Positions 17,127 through 27,074 of a stretch of DNA of 64,000 nucleotides are shown one piece after another. The notes below the pieces were generated by a model. It made no database searches. It saw only the letters and a program-made list of their open reading frames with translations, and was not told the DNA's origin. Source of the DNA: Actinomadura mexicana. GTDB taxonomy: Bacteria > Actinomycetota > Actinomycetes > Streptosporangiales > Streptosporangiaceae. How positions within the stretch are numbered: position 1 is the stretch's first letter; every line of letters begins with the position of its first letter. The position numbers and the translations under genes were made by a program. The stretch covers positions 54,690 through 118,689 of the forward strand of contig NZ_FZNP01000022.1 in the NCBI RefSeq assembly GCF_900188105.1. Direction: 5' to 3'.

Positions 17127-17909
17127 TCAAGACGTGCCGGGAGGTCGTTCAGCAAAATCTGGACTTCGTTCACCGGAGGTTCCCCGAGGATCGGCCGTCG
17201 CCTCGCCCATCTGCGCGCCTGCCCCGTCCACCTGCGCATTCGCTCCGCCGGCGGCCGATCGTCCACCGGCGTCCGGGGTTCCGCCCGCGGCGTCGGCCCA
17301 GCTCGCGTGATGCCGTGCGGCCCAGCCACGGTCCACCCGCCCGGTCAACATCCCCGTCAGCGCTTCGCGATCCCGCAGCGCCTCCCACAGGTGCCCGGCG
17401 GTCACCGCGAGGACGGCGAGGAAGAGCCAGTCGTGGACGAAGGTGGAGCCCGTGCGCCACCGATCGCCCCACGGACCGGGGAAGGTCATGATCTCGCCGG
17501 TGCCGAGCATGACGAGGATCGCGCCCGCGGTGAACGCCGCGTTCAGCTTCTGGCCCGCGTTGAACTTGCCCACGGGCAGGACCCCGCGCCCGTCCCGCAC
17601 GGCCCTGCGGTCGCCGCGCCTGAGCCACTGCCAGTCCGCGGGCACGAACCTGTTCAACCTGCGAAGGTCGGCCCGGAACGCCCGCGACAGCAGGCCGAGC
17701 ACGATCGGCACGGGCAGGGCGAACCCGCACCAGACATGGACGGTCCTGACCATCTCCCGGCGGCCCACCAGCGTCGACAGCGGCGGCAGGTACAGCAGCG
17801 CCGCGGTCAGCAGGCAGACCAGCATCAGCAGCGCGGTGACATGGTGGATCGAGCGTTCGGCCCGGGTGAAACGCACGAGCCGCGCCGGCGAGGGCTCAGG
17901 TCGGCGCAT
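17127..17909 (-). CDS. cytochrome b/b6-type membrane subunit
   Basis: 260 aa. Four hydrophobic helices are visible (about 25-45, 58-75, 125-145, 165-185). Histidines near their ends (SIHHVTALL, RTVHVWCGF, TFVHDWLFL, TAGHLWEAL) fit a di-haem cytochrome b561/FdhI-like subunit. The C-terminal ~60 residues are a hydrophilic Gly/Ala-rich tail. The ATG overlaps the stop of the sulfite-oxidase-like gene by 14 bases, so it likely passes electrons between that molybdoenzyme and the quinone pool, as MsrQ-like partners do. The haem ligands are my assignment. Confidence 0.85.
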   Translation of the reverse strand: MRRPEPSPARLVRFTRAERSIHHVTALLMLVCLLTAALLYLPPLSTLVGRREMVRTVHVWCGFALPVPIVLGLLSRAFRADLRRLNRFVPADWQWLRRGDRRAVRDGRGVLPVGKFNAGQKLNAAFTAGAILVMLGTGEIMTFPGPWGDRWRTGSTFVHDWLFLAVLAVTAGHLWEALRDREALTGMLTGRVDRGWAARHHASWADAAGGTPDAGGRSAAGGANAQVDGAGAQMGEATADPRGTSGERSPDFAERPPGTS

Positions 17910-18600
17910 CGCTGCGTCCGTTCGACCGTCCCACCCAGGCGTCCACGTCGTAACCGAGTTCCTCCCAGTAGCCCGGCTTCACCCGGTCGGTCAGTTCGAT
18001 GCCGCCGAGCCACTTCAGCGACTTGTACCCGTACATGGGCGCGACATACAGCCGCGTGGGGCCGCCGTGGTCGTGGGTGACGGGCTTGCCGTCCATCTGG
18101 GTCGCGACCAGGACGTCCCGGCGTCGCGCCTGCTCCAGCGTCAGCGACTCGGTGTAGACGCCGTCGAACGACGTGAACCGCACGGCCCGTGCCTGGGCGG
18201 ACACGCCGACCGCGTCCAGCAGATCGGGCAGCGCCACGCCGACCCATCGCACGTCCGGCACCCGCCAGCCCGTCACGCACTGGAAGTCCCTGTCGAGCGC
18301 TGTCTGCGGAAAATGGGCCAGATCGGCGATCCCAAACGATTGCGGCTTGTCGACAAGGCCGGAAACGGTCACCCGGTGCGTCGCGGCGCTGTGCCGCTTC
18401 ACGCCAGACGTGACCGAGTAGTAACGGAACCCGCCGGCGGCCGGCAGGACGTCCCCGATCGGTCCGACCGGCGCCAGGGTGCGGCTCACCCTGTCCTGGA
18501 CGGATGCCCCCACGGCGGCCCCCGCCACGCCGAGGCCGAGCATCCCCAGGACGACTCTTCGTCCTACCGGGCTGCCTTCCGCCCGTTCGTCCTCGCTCAC
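17896..18600 (-). CDS. sulfite-oxidase-like molybdopterin oxidoreductase
   Basis: 234 aa. The N-terminus has an RR pair and hydrophobic stretch (GRRVVLGMLGLGVAGAAVG), a Tat-type signal or anchor. The Mo-pterin domain follows with the expected cysteine ligand C108 in DRDFQCVTGW, then HDHGGPTRLYVAPMYGYKSLKW, typical of the sulfite oxidase/MsrP fold. It probably acts on the outer face of the membrane with the overlapping cytochrome b gene. Substrate unknown: sulfite, methionine sulfoxide or another S/N-oxide. GTG 18600 is the first start before the signal; no strong ribosome site is visible. Confidence 0.87.
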   Translation of the reverse strand: MSEDERAEGSPVGRRVVLGMLGLGVAGAAVGASVQDRVSRTLAPVGPIGDVLPAAGGFRYYSVTSGVKRHSAATHRVTVSGLVDKPQSFGIADLAHFPQTALDRDFQCVTGWRVPDVRWVGVALPDLLDAVGVSAQARAVRFTSFDGVYTESLTLEQARRRDVLVATQMDGKPVTHDHGGPTRLYVAPMYGYKSLKWLGGIELTDRVKPGYWEELGYDVDAWVGRSNGRSDAPT

Positions 18601-18717
18601 CGTTCTATTCGAGCACCACCGCACGCGGCCCGCCAGGGCCCGGCGGACCTCGTAAGACTTCTGACAGATCCGGGCGTCGCCCCGGACCGGATCCGGGCGC
18701 AGCCCTAAACTTGGGCC

Positions 18718-19299
18718 ATGGCCACGAAGGTTCACCTCGCACAGCGCCCAGAGGCCGACGAGCTGCTCGGACGCAGCCCGCTGGCCGCTCTCGTGGGCAT
18801 GCTGCTCGACCAGCAGATCCCGATGGAATGGGCGTTCTCCGGCCCCTGGACCATCGCGCAGCGGCTCGGTTCGGACGACCTGGACGCCCACGAGATCGCC
18901 GCCCATGACCCCGAGCGGTTCGCGGCGCTCCTGGCGGACAAGCCGGCCGTTCACCGCTACCCCGGTTCGATGGCCAAGCGCGTCCAGCAGCTGTGCCGGC
19001 ACCTCGTGGACCACTACGACGGGGACGCCGAGAAGGTGTGGAAGGACGTCGACAGCGGCAAGGAGCTGTACAAGCGGCTGAACGGCCTTCCGGGCTTCGG
19101 CAAGCAGAAGGCGCAGATCTTCCTGGCCCTGCTGGGCAAGCAGTACGGGATCCGGCCGGACGGCTGGCGCGAGGCGGCCGGCGTCTACGGTGAGGAGGGC
19201 TCGCACCGGTCCGTCGCCGACATCACCGGCCCCGACTCCCTCGCCAGGGTGCGGGCCTTCAAGCAGGAAACGAAGGCCGCCGCCAAGGCCGCCGAGTAG
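18718..19299 (+). CDS. HhH-GPD-type base excision DNA repair protein
   Basis: 193 aa. The N-terminal half has the glycosylase-like start (SPLAALVGMLLDQQIPMEWAFSGP). A helix-hairpin-helix follows at about 120-140 (LNGLPGFGKQKAQIFLALLGKQ). The catalytic Asp usual in GPD enzymes is not obvious; homologues are annotated as HhH-GPD-type base excision repair proteins. ATG 18718 follows TAAACT and exactly 6 bases, consistent with a leaderless transcript; no ribosome site is visible. It is divergent from the molybdoenzyme gene. Confidence 0.85.
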   Translation: MATKVHLAQRPEADELLGRSPLAALVGMLLDQQIPMEWAFSGPWTIAQRLGSDDLDAHEIAAHDPERFAALLADKPAVHRYPGSMAKRVQQLCRHLVDHYDGDAEKVWKDVDSGKELYKRLNGLPGFGKQKAQIFLALLGKQYGIRPDGWREAAGVYGEEGSHRSVADITGPDSLARVRAFKQETKAAAKAAE

Positions 19300-19316
19300 G
19301 GTCGGGAGCAAGGGGG

Positions 19317-19336
19317 ACTCGCCGAACGGGGCGAGT
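19317..19336 (+). terminator. hairpin after the HhH-GPD gene
   Basis: A 7-bp perfect stem ACTCGCC / GGCGAGT with a 6-base loop, 18 bases past the stop codon. There is no T tract, so termination is only likely. A TTGACA hexamer starts at the last base of the stem (19336), but no -10 box sits at normal distance. Confidence 0.45.
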
Positions 19337-19620
19337 TGACACCCCGTGACCCAAGCACGCCGTAACATCTCCTACTTGCCGTCCATGCCGGGCAACCCCG
19401 CGCCCTTCCATGACGGTGTCCGAAACCGACGAGTTCGTCCGGGGCCGAAGGGACAAGGATGTTCAGCAGGGCTTCCGTAGGCGGCGAACCATCGGGATGA
19501 TGAATACCTGACTCCGACCGGTGTTGTGATGGAGGCGGGAGCGTTAACCTGCTCCCATTCACTCATAGTGATGAATAATTGCCGCGCGGTACGGGACCCT
19601 CTGGGGCGGAGGTGTTGTCG
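19337..19620. other. intergenic leader of the PAS-GAF-PP2C gene
   Basis: No gene is recognised in about 285 bases. Locally the sequence is less GC-rich than its surroundings, notably 19557-19582 (CCATTCACTCATAGTGATG and following), which contains the small palindrome TCACT-CAT-AGTGA. A 6-bp hairpin GGGAGC/GCTCCC lies just before it. The ribosome site GGAGG of the next gene is at 19608-19612. The AT-rich palindrome could be an operator. Confidence 0.3.
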
Positions 19621-21756
19621 TTGAGCACCGAGACGTCCGTCCCGCATCCCCGCGTCTCAGGGGTGGAGGGGCAGCCCATGGATGCGTCCGACGCCGCGCT
19701 GTACGCGACCTTGCTGAAGGAAGCGCCCGAAGGGCTGGCGTTCTTCGACCGCGACCTGCGTTGCCGCCGGGCCAACGACGCGCTCGCGGAACTGCTGGAC
19801 GTGCGCGTCCGCGATCTCCAGCAGCGCCGGCCCTCGGAGGTGCTGCCCGAGGCTCTCGCGGCGGCGTTCGAGACGGCGCTGCGGAAGGTGATCGCCGAGG
19901 ACCGCCCGGTGAGCGACCTCGAACTCGTCGTCCCGGCCCGCCCGCCCGAGGCGCCCGGCGCGGCGCCCGGCGTGGCCACCGCCGTCGAGGAGCGCATCCT
20001 GGCGTGCACGTGGCTGCCCGCCAAGGGCGGCGGCGACGAGCGGCCGGGCGTCGTCCTGACCGCCCTGGACGTGACCGAGCGGCGCAGGGCCGAGGAGGTC
20101 ATCCGCCGCAAGGAGCAGCGCTACCGCTCACTCGTGGAGGCCAGCGCCCAGGTGGTGTGGGTCGCCGCACCGGCCGGCGGCGTGATCGACGACGCACCCG
20201 AGTGGCGCGCCATCACCGGCCAGACGCCGGACGACTACGCGGTCGGCGGCTGGCTGTCGGTCGTGCACCCCGAGGACCGGCCCCGCATCGAGGCGCACTG
20301 GCGCGACTGCGTCGAGGAGAACCGGGTCTTCGAGACGAACTACCGCATCCGCACCAAGAGCGGTAACTACCGGCACTTCGACGTCAGGGCCGTGCCCATC
20401 TGGCGCGGCGACGCGGTGATCGAGTGGGTCGGCGCCAACACCGACGTCACGGGGCAGCGCGAGGCCGAGGAGATGCGCGGCCGGCTGACCGAGCAGCTGT
20501 CGGCGGCCGCGCTGCGCACCGCGCGCCTCCAGCAGGCCACCTCCATGCTCGCCGAGGCCCTGACCGTCTCCCAGGTGGTCCAGGTCATCACCGAGGTCGG
20601 ACGGTCCGCCATCGGCGCCGACTACTCCGCGGTGGCGCTGCTGGACGACGACAAGCTGCGGCTCAGCATCGTGGCCCCGTCCCAGCCGGGCACGGAGGGC
20701 GAGACGTCCTCGGCGTCCCGCGACGGGATCAAGGTCAGCGACCAGACCGTGATGTCGGTGGCGGTGCGCGAGAGCCGGCCGTTCCTGGCCGAGCACCCCG
20801 ACAGCCTGCGCCTGCAACTGGGCCACGGCGAGCGGGACCTGTTCGCCCAGCACACGGGGGAGCGCGCCTGGGTGGGCCTGCCGCTGCTCGCGGCCGGCGC
20901 CCCGATCGGCGCGCTCCGCTTCTCGTTCACCCGGCCCAGGGAGATCACAGAGGAGGAGCGGGTCTTCCTGGAGGCGCTCGCGGGCCAGTGCGCACTGGCC
21001 GTGGAGCGGGCCCTGCTGTTCGAGCGCGAGCACAAGACCGCCGAAGAGCTGCAGAGGAGCCTGCTGCCCAGCGACCTGCCGCAGCTGCCGGGTATGGCGC
21101 TGGCCGCCCGCTACAACCCCGCGACACGCCACGTGCAGGTGGGCGGCGACTGGTACGACGTCTTCCGCCTCGCCGACAACCGGCTCGCCGTGGCCGTCGG
21201 CGACGTGATGGGCAAGGGCGTCCTCGCCGCGGCCGGAATGGGCCGCGTCCGCAACGCCCTGCGCGCCCTCGCGCTGAACGATCCGCGGCCCGCCGCCGTC
21301 CTGGCCGGGCTCGACCGGCTGTTCAGCGCCACCGAGGACGAGGAGCAGTTCACCACCGTCGTCTACGCGGTCATCGACCCGGAGACCGGTCAGGGGGAGC
21401 TCAGCAACGCGGGCCATCCTCCGGCCCTGCTGATCTCGCCCCACAAGCCCGCCCGCGTGAGCACGCGGGAACCTGGAACGCCCCTCGGCTGGCCGAGCCA
21501 GCGGCAGCAGACAAGTTTTTCCATCGAGACCGGCAACACTGTGGTCTTCTATTCCGATGGACTTGTGGAGAACCGTAGGCGTGGGGTGGACGCCGGGCTT
21601 GAGGAGCTTGTCGCCGTCGCGGCGGACGCCCCACCTGAAGTGGTAGGAGATCCCGAGAGACTCGTCGACTTCCTGGTCGATCGGATGCTTGCCGGGTATG
21701 AGCAGGTAGACGATGTGACCGTGCTTGCCCTGCACGTCCCGCCCAAGTCCGAGTGA
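19621..21756 (+). CDS. PAS-PAS-GAF-SpoIIE-type PP2C serine phosphatase
   Basis: 711 aa. Domains in order: PAS (about 20-150), a second PAS with PAC-like end (YRSLVEASAQVVWV ... WVGANTDVTGQREAEE, about 155-280), GAF (about 300-460), and a C-terminal PP2C/SpoIIE phosphatase (VGGDWYDVF, VAVGDVMGKG, LSNAGHPPALL, VFYSDGLVENR, VDDVTVLAL). Such proteins dephosphorylate anti-sigma-factor antagonists in response to light, redox or ligand signals. No kinase or antagonist gene is adjacent. TTG 19621 has GGAGG at 8 bases; ATG 19678 with GGAGGGG at 6 bases is an equally plausible start. It lies directly upstream of the principal sigma factor gene. Confidence 0.92.
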   Translation: MSTETSVPHPRVSGVEGQPMDASDAALYATLLKEAPEGLAFFDRDLRCRRANDALAELLDVRVRDLQQRRPSEVLPEALAAAFETALRKVIAEDRPVSDLELVVPARPPEAPGAAPGVATAVEERILACTWLPAKGGGDERPGVVLTALDVTERRRAEEVIRRKEQRYRSLVEASAQVVWVAAPAGGVIDDAPEWRAITGQTPDDYAVGGWLSVVHPEDRPRIEAHWRDCVEENRVFETNYRIRTKSGNYRHFDVRAVPIWRGDAVIEWVGANTDVTGQREAEEMRGRLTEQLSAAALRTARLQQATSMLAEALTVSQVVQVITEVGRSAIGADYSAVALLDDDKLRLSIVAPSQPGTEGETSSASRDGIKVSDQTVMSVAVRESRPFLAEHPDSLRLQLGHGERDLFAQHTGERAWVGLPLLAAGAPIGALRFSFTRPREITEEERVFLEALAGQCALAVERALLFEREHKTAEELQRSLLPSDLPQLPGMALAARYNPATRHVQVGGDWYDVFRLADNRLAVAVGDVMGKGVLAAAGMGRVRNALRALALNDPRPAAVLAGLDRLFSATEDEEQFTTVVYAVIDPETGQGELSNAGHPPALLISPHKPARVSTREPGTPLGWPSQRQQTSFSIETGNTVVFYSDGLVENRRRGVDAGLEELVAVAADAPPEVVGDPERLVDFLVDRMLAGYEQVDDVTVLALHVPPKSE

Positions 21757-22009
21757 ACCCCGCCGAAGACGGCGCCGAGACGGTCCGAGACGTTCGAAGG
21801 ACCGCCCCGCGCCCTCTAAGGTGGAGTGTTACCGGGTAGGACTCCGAGGCGGAATGCGCAGCAGTGCCAGAATGCTTGACCCAGAGAGAGCGGGTACGCT
21901 GCGGTCCCGCACCGGGAGGTCCGCTCCGTGTGTGGTCCCACCCAGTGTGAGGCCGAGCCCGTCAGGGCACTTGGGTCAACCAAGCCACACGTTCGTTCGA
22001 GAGGTATTT

Positions 22010-23656
<1,647 letters not shown>

Positions 23657-23681
23657 CCGGCCGCGCCGCGTACCGACCGAC

Positions 23682-23715
23682 GGCAGGGCCCCGGCGAGAA
23701 CGTCGGGGCCCTGCC
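23682..23715 (+). terminator. rpoD transcription terminator hairpin
   Basis: A 15-bp stem (GGCAGGGCCCCGGCG / CGTCGGGGCCCTGCC, one G-U pair) with AGAA loop, 25 bases after the rpoD stop. There is no T tract, as is common for actinobacterial terminators. Confidence 0.8.
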
Positions 23716-23800
23716 GCGTACCGGTCGCGCACCTCCGCGTACCGGTCGCACTTTCGCGTACCGGGTCGCGAACCGTCGTGTGTCGGTCGCGTCTTCGCGT
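23713..23800. repeat. degenerate ~20-bp tandem repeat (CGCGTACCGGTCGC core)
   Basis: Immediately after the rpoD terminator the motif CGCGTACCGGTCGC recurs: CCGCGTACCGGTCGCG, CCGCGTACCGGTCGCA, CGCGTACCGGGTCGCG, then weaker copies (GTGTGTCGGTCGCG, CGCGTGGGGG). Copies are spaced about 19-22 bases apart. A related CCGCGTACCGACCGAC lies just before the hairpin. The array fills the gap between the convergent rpoD and yaaA genes. Confidence 0.7.
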
Positions 23801-23844
23801 GGGGGTGGTGCACCGCCGCGGGTCGTCGGTCGGTGTGCGTGCCG

Positions 23845-24588
23845 TCAGTCGTGCAGGACGACGTCGAGGTTCGCGCCGTTCAGCTCGACGGTGTGGCCGA
23901 GGCCGGCGACGGCCTTCAGCAGTTCCTCCGGGGTGCGCGGCGCGGCGCCCGCCTTGATCAGGTCGTGGGCGATCCGGCCTCGGGTCGCCTTGGCCATGTG
24001 GCTGACGACGGTGCGCTCGGCGACGCCGCCGGCGAGCCGCTCCCGGAACACCCGGACGGAGACCGCCGGGCCGGGCGCCTTCCACACCGACGCGTACGGA
24101 CCGGACCGCATGTCGACGATCAGGTCGTCGTCCAGCCGGAGGGCCTTGCGCATCGCCGGGCGCCACGACGCCCCCAGACCGCCCCCAGACGGCAGCGAAA
24201 CCCCCATGGACAGCCGGTAGGGCGGGACGCGGTCGGTGAGCCTCAGCGCGCCCCACAGCCCCGAGAACACGATGATCTGCCGGGCGGCGGCCTCGGCGTC
24301 CAGATCGGCCAGGTCGAGGTTGTCGTAGAGGACGCCGGTGTAGAGCCGCGCCGCCGGCAGGGTCGGCGCCTTGCGCAGCGCCTTGTTGCGGGCGAGGGCC
24401 TCGCCCGCCTGCCCGGCTGGAAGGCCGAGCACCTCCGCCGCGTCGGCGCTCCGGCACGCCTTCGCCAGGGCCGCCAGGACGCGCCGCCGCACCGGCGTCA
24501 GGCCGGGGAAGCTCAGCGAGGCGAGATCGAGGGGCGGACCGTCCCCCTCGGCGGCCTTCTTCTCCGACGGCGGCAGCAGGATGTGCAC
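23845..24588 (-). CDS. yaaA: peroxide stress protein YaaA
   Basis: 247 aa, normal family length. Family hallmarks are ILLPPSEKKA at the start, LYTGVLYDNLDL, VFSGLWGALRLTDRVPPYRLSMGV, IVDMRSGPYASVW and SHMAKATRGRIAHDLI. YaaA (DUF328) limits intracellular free iron under hydrogen peroxide stress and binds DNA in E. coli. GTG 24588 has GGGAGA at 4 bases. A strong inverted repeat lies 18-49 bases upstream and may be an operator. Confidence 0.95.
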   Translation of the reverse strand: MHILLPPSEKKAAEGDGPPLDLASLSFPGLTPVRRRVLAALAKACRSADAAEVLGLPAGQAGEALARNKALRKAPTLPAARLYTGVLYDNLDLADLDAEAAARQIIVFSGLWGALRLTDRVPPYRLSMGVSLPSGGGLGASWRPAMRKALRLDDDLIVDMRSGPYASVWKAPGPAVSVRVFRERLAGGVAERTVVSHMAKATRGRIAHDLIKAGAAPRTPEELLKAVAGLGHTVELNGANLDVVLHD

Positions 24589-24605
24589 GATTCTCCCGAT
24601 GATGC

Positions 24606-24637
24606 GTCCGATACTTCGCTACATTAAGTGATCGGAC
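24606..24637. promoter_or_regulatory. inverted repeat upstream of yaaA
   Basis: GTCCGAT-ACTT, 9-base loop, AAGT-g-ATCGGAC: an 11-bp stem with one bulged base, in an AT-richer patch 18-49 bases before the yaaA start. It could be an operator for a peroxide or iron regulator, or an RNA hairpin in the leader. Confidence 0.45.
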
Positions 24638-24697
24638 AATGACGTCCAGTGACGATGTCCATTCGGATCTGGGAAGCGCCGAACGGGTGGAATGCGA

Positions 24698-24727
24698 ACG
24701 GCGGCCACCGTCTCCGGTGGCCGCCGT
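24698..24727 (-). terminator. terminator hairpin after the DUF7455 gene
   Basis: A perfect 13-bp stem ACGGCGGCCACCG / CGGTGGCCGCCGT with a 4-base loop, 25 bases beyond the DUF7455 stop (24752) in the direction of transcription. Confidence 0.75.
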
Positions 24728-24751
24728 CCTTGGCTCGCTCTATTTGGAGGT

Positions 24752-24982
24752 CTACCGCTCCTCATCAGCAGCGGCGGCCGGGGATTCGGTGAGCCGGTCG
24801 GTCTCGTCCTGTATGTCGGCCCCATTGGAGCGGAGGGCCTCCGCGTATCTGCGACCGTGGTGGGCGCAGAACAGAAGGTCGCCGCCGCCTACAAGGACCG
24901 CACGGACGTAGGCCTGAGCGCCGCAGCGGTCGCATCGGTCGGCGACGGTCAGCGGCTTGGTTGGGGCAAGGGCTCCAGTCAC
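24752..24982 (-). CDS. DUF7455-family zinc-ribbon-like small protein
   Basis: 76 aa. The core is RCDRCGAQAYVRAVL and LLFCAHHGRRYAEAL: two CxxC/CxxH pairs consistent with a single zinc site. This is the actinobacterial DUF7455 family, with no known function. The C-terminal ~25 residues are acidic and disordered. GTG 24982 has GAGGAAGG upstream. A strong hairpin terminator follows the gene, and a Crp-like site lies about 105 bases upstream. Confidence 0.88.
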   Translation of the reverse strand: MTGALAPTKPLTVADRCDRCGAQAYVRAVLVGGGDLLFCAHHGRRYAEALRSNGADIQDETDRLTESPAAAADEER

Positions 24983-25086
24983 GGCACCTTCCTCATGCTC
25001 GGGGTCGGTACTTAGGACAACATCTAACCCGACGTCGGCGTTCCCAACCTGGTTCTTCGTACGCCCACAGCAGAATGGCCCAATTA

Positions 25087-25100
25087 GTGACCGAGGTCAC
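25087..25100. promoter_or_regulatory. Crp/GlxR-like site GTGA-N6-TCAC
   Basis: GTGACCGAGGTCAC is a perfect inverted repeat with the half-site geometry of Crp-family operators (TGTGA-N6-TCACA), between the DUF7455 promoter region and the 3' end of the ABC permease gene. Assignment rests on motif match only. Confidence 0.4.
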
Positions 25101-25101
25101 A

Positions 25102-26175
25102 TTAGACGGCGTCCCACCGGAACAGACGCACGGCGATCAAGGCGCCGACGACCGCGACCCCCAGCAGAACGGCGATCTGGGGCAGCGCGGAGGTCGGCCC
25201 CAGACCCCGGCCCATCACATTGAGCATGCCCTCGTTGAGATAGCGCAGGGGGAAGATGTAGGACAGCGTCCTCATCCAGCCCGGCGAGGCGTCCAGCGGG
25301 AAGAACGAGCCGCCCAGGAACGCCATCGGCAGCACGATCAGCTGCGTCACCGCCTGCGCGGTCTCCTGCGTCTTGGCCCACGCGCCGATCACCATCCCGA
25401 TCGACAGGAACGCCAGCACGCCCGCGATCACCATCGGGATCGCCATCCACCAGGCGCCGCTGAGCTTCAGGCCGAACATCGGGAGCTGCGCCACGACCAC
25501 GAACAGCGCGAACTGGACGAGGGCCACGGCGAGGCTCACCGCCACGCGCGCGGCGAACACGGTGGGAACGGGCGCGGGGGAGAGCTGGAGGCGGCGCAGG
25601 ATCCCCTTGGTCCGCCACGTGACGAGCGTCTGGGACGCCCCGAAGACGCCGGCCGACGCCAGCGCCCAGCCCAGCAGGCTCGGCGTGAAGAACTGGATGG
25701 CCTTCAGCGAGTCGTCCTCCACCCGCCGGTCGGCCAACCGGTAGGCGGGCGGCTTGCCGGAGGCCGAGAGGTTCGCGGACTGGACGACCGAGTTCATCAG
25801 CCCCCGGACCGTCCCGGACTTGACCTGGTCGGCCGCCGAGTAGTGGACGACCAGCTCGCCCCCGCGCTGCTCCACGACCGCGTCCGCGTCGCCCTTCTCC
25901 ACCGTGCGCAGGGCGGCCGCGCGGTCGGAGGCCTTCTCGACCTTCAGGACCTTGCCGAGCTCGCCCGCTCCCTGCGCCACCGCCTGGTCGAGGACCGGCG
26001 CCCTGCCCACCTCCAGGACCTTCACCTTGGACGTGGACTGGTGGCCGAAGATCCCGCCGAAGACGACCAGGAACATCAGGGGGAACAGCACGGTGAAGAA
26101 CAGCGCGGTGCGGTCGCGCCGGAAGCCCAGGAACATCGCCCTGGACAGGCTCTTGAAACTCTCGTACGTGCTCAC
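25102..26175 (-). CDS. ABC-2 type transporter permease
   Basis: 357 aa. A hydrophobic helix near 25-45 (ALFFTVLFPLMFLVVFGGIFG) is followed by an extracytoplasmic region of about 140 residues, then five more membrane segments in the C-terminal half (LLGWALASAGVFGAS, MAIPMVIAGVLAFLSIGMVIG, LIVLPMAFLGGSFF and others). This is the ABC-2 exporter layout (drug or lipid export, Yhih/DrrB-like). GTG 26175 overlaps the ATPase stop as GTGA. The substrate cannot be told. Confidence 0.92.
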   Translation of the reverse strand: MSTYESFKSLSRAMFLGFRRDRTALFFTVLFPLMFLVVFGGIFGHQSTSKVKVLEVGRAPVLDQAVAQGAGELGKVLKVEKASDRAAALRTVEKGDADAVVEQRGGELVVHYSAADQVKSGTVRGLMNSVVQSANLSASGKPPAYRLADRRVEDDSLKAIQFFTPSLLGWALASAGVFGASQTLVTWRTKGILRRLQLSPAPVPTVFAARVAVSLAVALVQFALFVVVAQLPMFGLKLSGAWWMAIPMVIAGVLAFLSIGMVIGAWAKTQETAQAVTQLIVLPMAFLGGSFFPLDASPGWMRTLSYIFPLRYLNEGMLNVMGRGLGPTSALPQIAVLLGVAVVGALIAVRLFRWDAV

Positions 26176-27074
26176 GCCCTGTACTCCCGTCCGGTGAGCT
26201 CCAGAAAGACGTCCTCCAGGGTCGCGCCGCGGATCTGGACGCCGTCCAGCGCGTCCTTGGCGGCCATGGCGGCGACCACCGCTGAGGGGTCGCGGGTGGA
26301 GATGGTCAGCGAGACGCCGTCGTCCTCGGCCTCGTCCGCGCCCGGCAGGAGCCGCGCGTCTCCCACGTCAAGGACGCCGCTGGCCACGCTGATCCTGGCC
26401 GGGGCGTCCAGCCCGCGAACCAGCACCGCCGGAGGGCCGAGCCGCAGGATCCTGCCCGCGTCCATGATGGCGACGCGGTCGCAGAGGATCTCCGCCTCGT
26501 CCATGTAGTGCGTGGTCAGGACGATGGTGCGGCCCTCGGTGTTGATCGACCGGAGCACGTCCCACAGGTTGCGGCGCGCCTGCGGGTCCAGCGCCGCGGT
26601 GGGCTCGTCCAGGAACACGAGTTCGGGGTCGTGTACGAGCGCGCACGCTATGGACAGGCGCTGCGCCTGGCCGCCGGAGAGCTTCTCCACACGGGTGTCG
26701 GCCTTGTCGTCCAGGCCGACCAGTTCGAGCATCGCGTCGGCCTTCTTGGCAGGGACGCCGTAGAGGGAGCCGAACGTCCGCAACTGCTCGCGCGCGGTCA
26801 GCCGCTCGAAGAACGACGACGCCTGCAACTGGACGCCGATCCTGGGGAGAAGCTTGGAGTTGCGCGGCCACGGGGACAGGCCGAGCACGGTGAGGTCGCC
26901 CTCGTCGGGCTTGCGCAGCCCCTCGACGATTTCCAGCGTGGTGGTCTTGCCCGCGCCGTTCGGCCCGAGGATGCCGAAGAACTCGCCCTCCTCGACGGCG
27001 AACGTCACCCCGTCCACGGCCCGGACGTCCCCGTATCGCTTGCGGAGGCCCGTGACCTCGATCGTTTGCGCCAT
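26172..27074 (-). CDS. ABC transporter ATP-binding protein (DrrA-like)
   Basis: 300 aa. Walker A GPNGAGKTTTLE near 38-49, signature LSGGQAQRLSIA near 140, Walker B ELVFLDEPTAALD and switch His in VLTTHYMDEAE. A C-terminal extension of about 75 residues resembles DrrA-type exporters. It powers the overlapping permease. The start is unusual: ATG 27074 has CCTCCC, not a ribosome site, in front, and TAGTGT exactly 6 bases upstream, so the mRNA is probably leaderless. Confidence 0.94.
   Translation of the reverse strand: MAQTIEVTGLRKRYGDVRAVDGVTFAVEEGEFFGILGPNGAGKTTTLEIVEGLRKPDEGDLTVLGLSPWPRNSKLLPRIGVQLQASSFFERLTAREQLRTFGSLYGVPAKKADAMLELVGLDDKADTRVEKLSGGQAQRLSIACALVHDPELVFLDEPTAALDPQARRNLWDVLRSINTEGRTIVLTTHYMDEAEILCDRVAIMDAGRILRLGPPAVLVRGLDAPARISVASGVLDVGDARLLPGADEAEDDGVSLTISTRDPSAVVAAMAAKDALDGVQIRGATLEDVFLELTGREYRA

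Noticed and set aside
21757..22009. Consensus promoter for rpoD at TTGACC (about 21877)
   Set aside because: The nearest -10-like hexamer TACGCT is only 13 bases away, too short a spacer.
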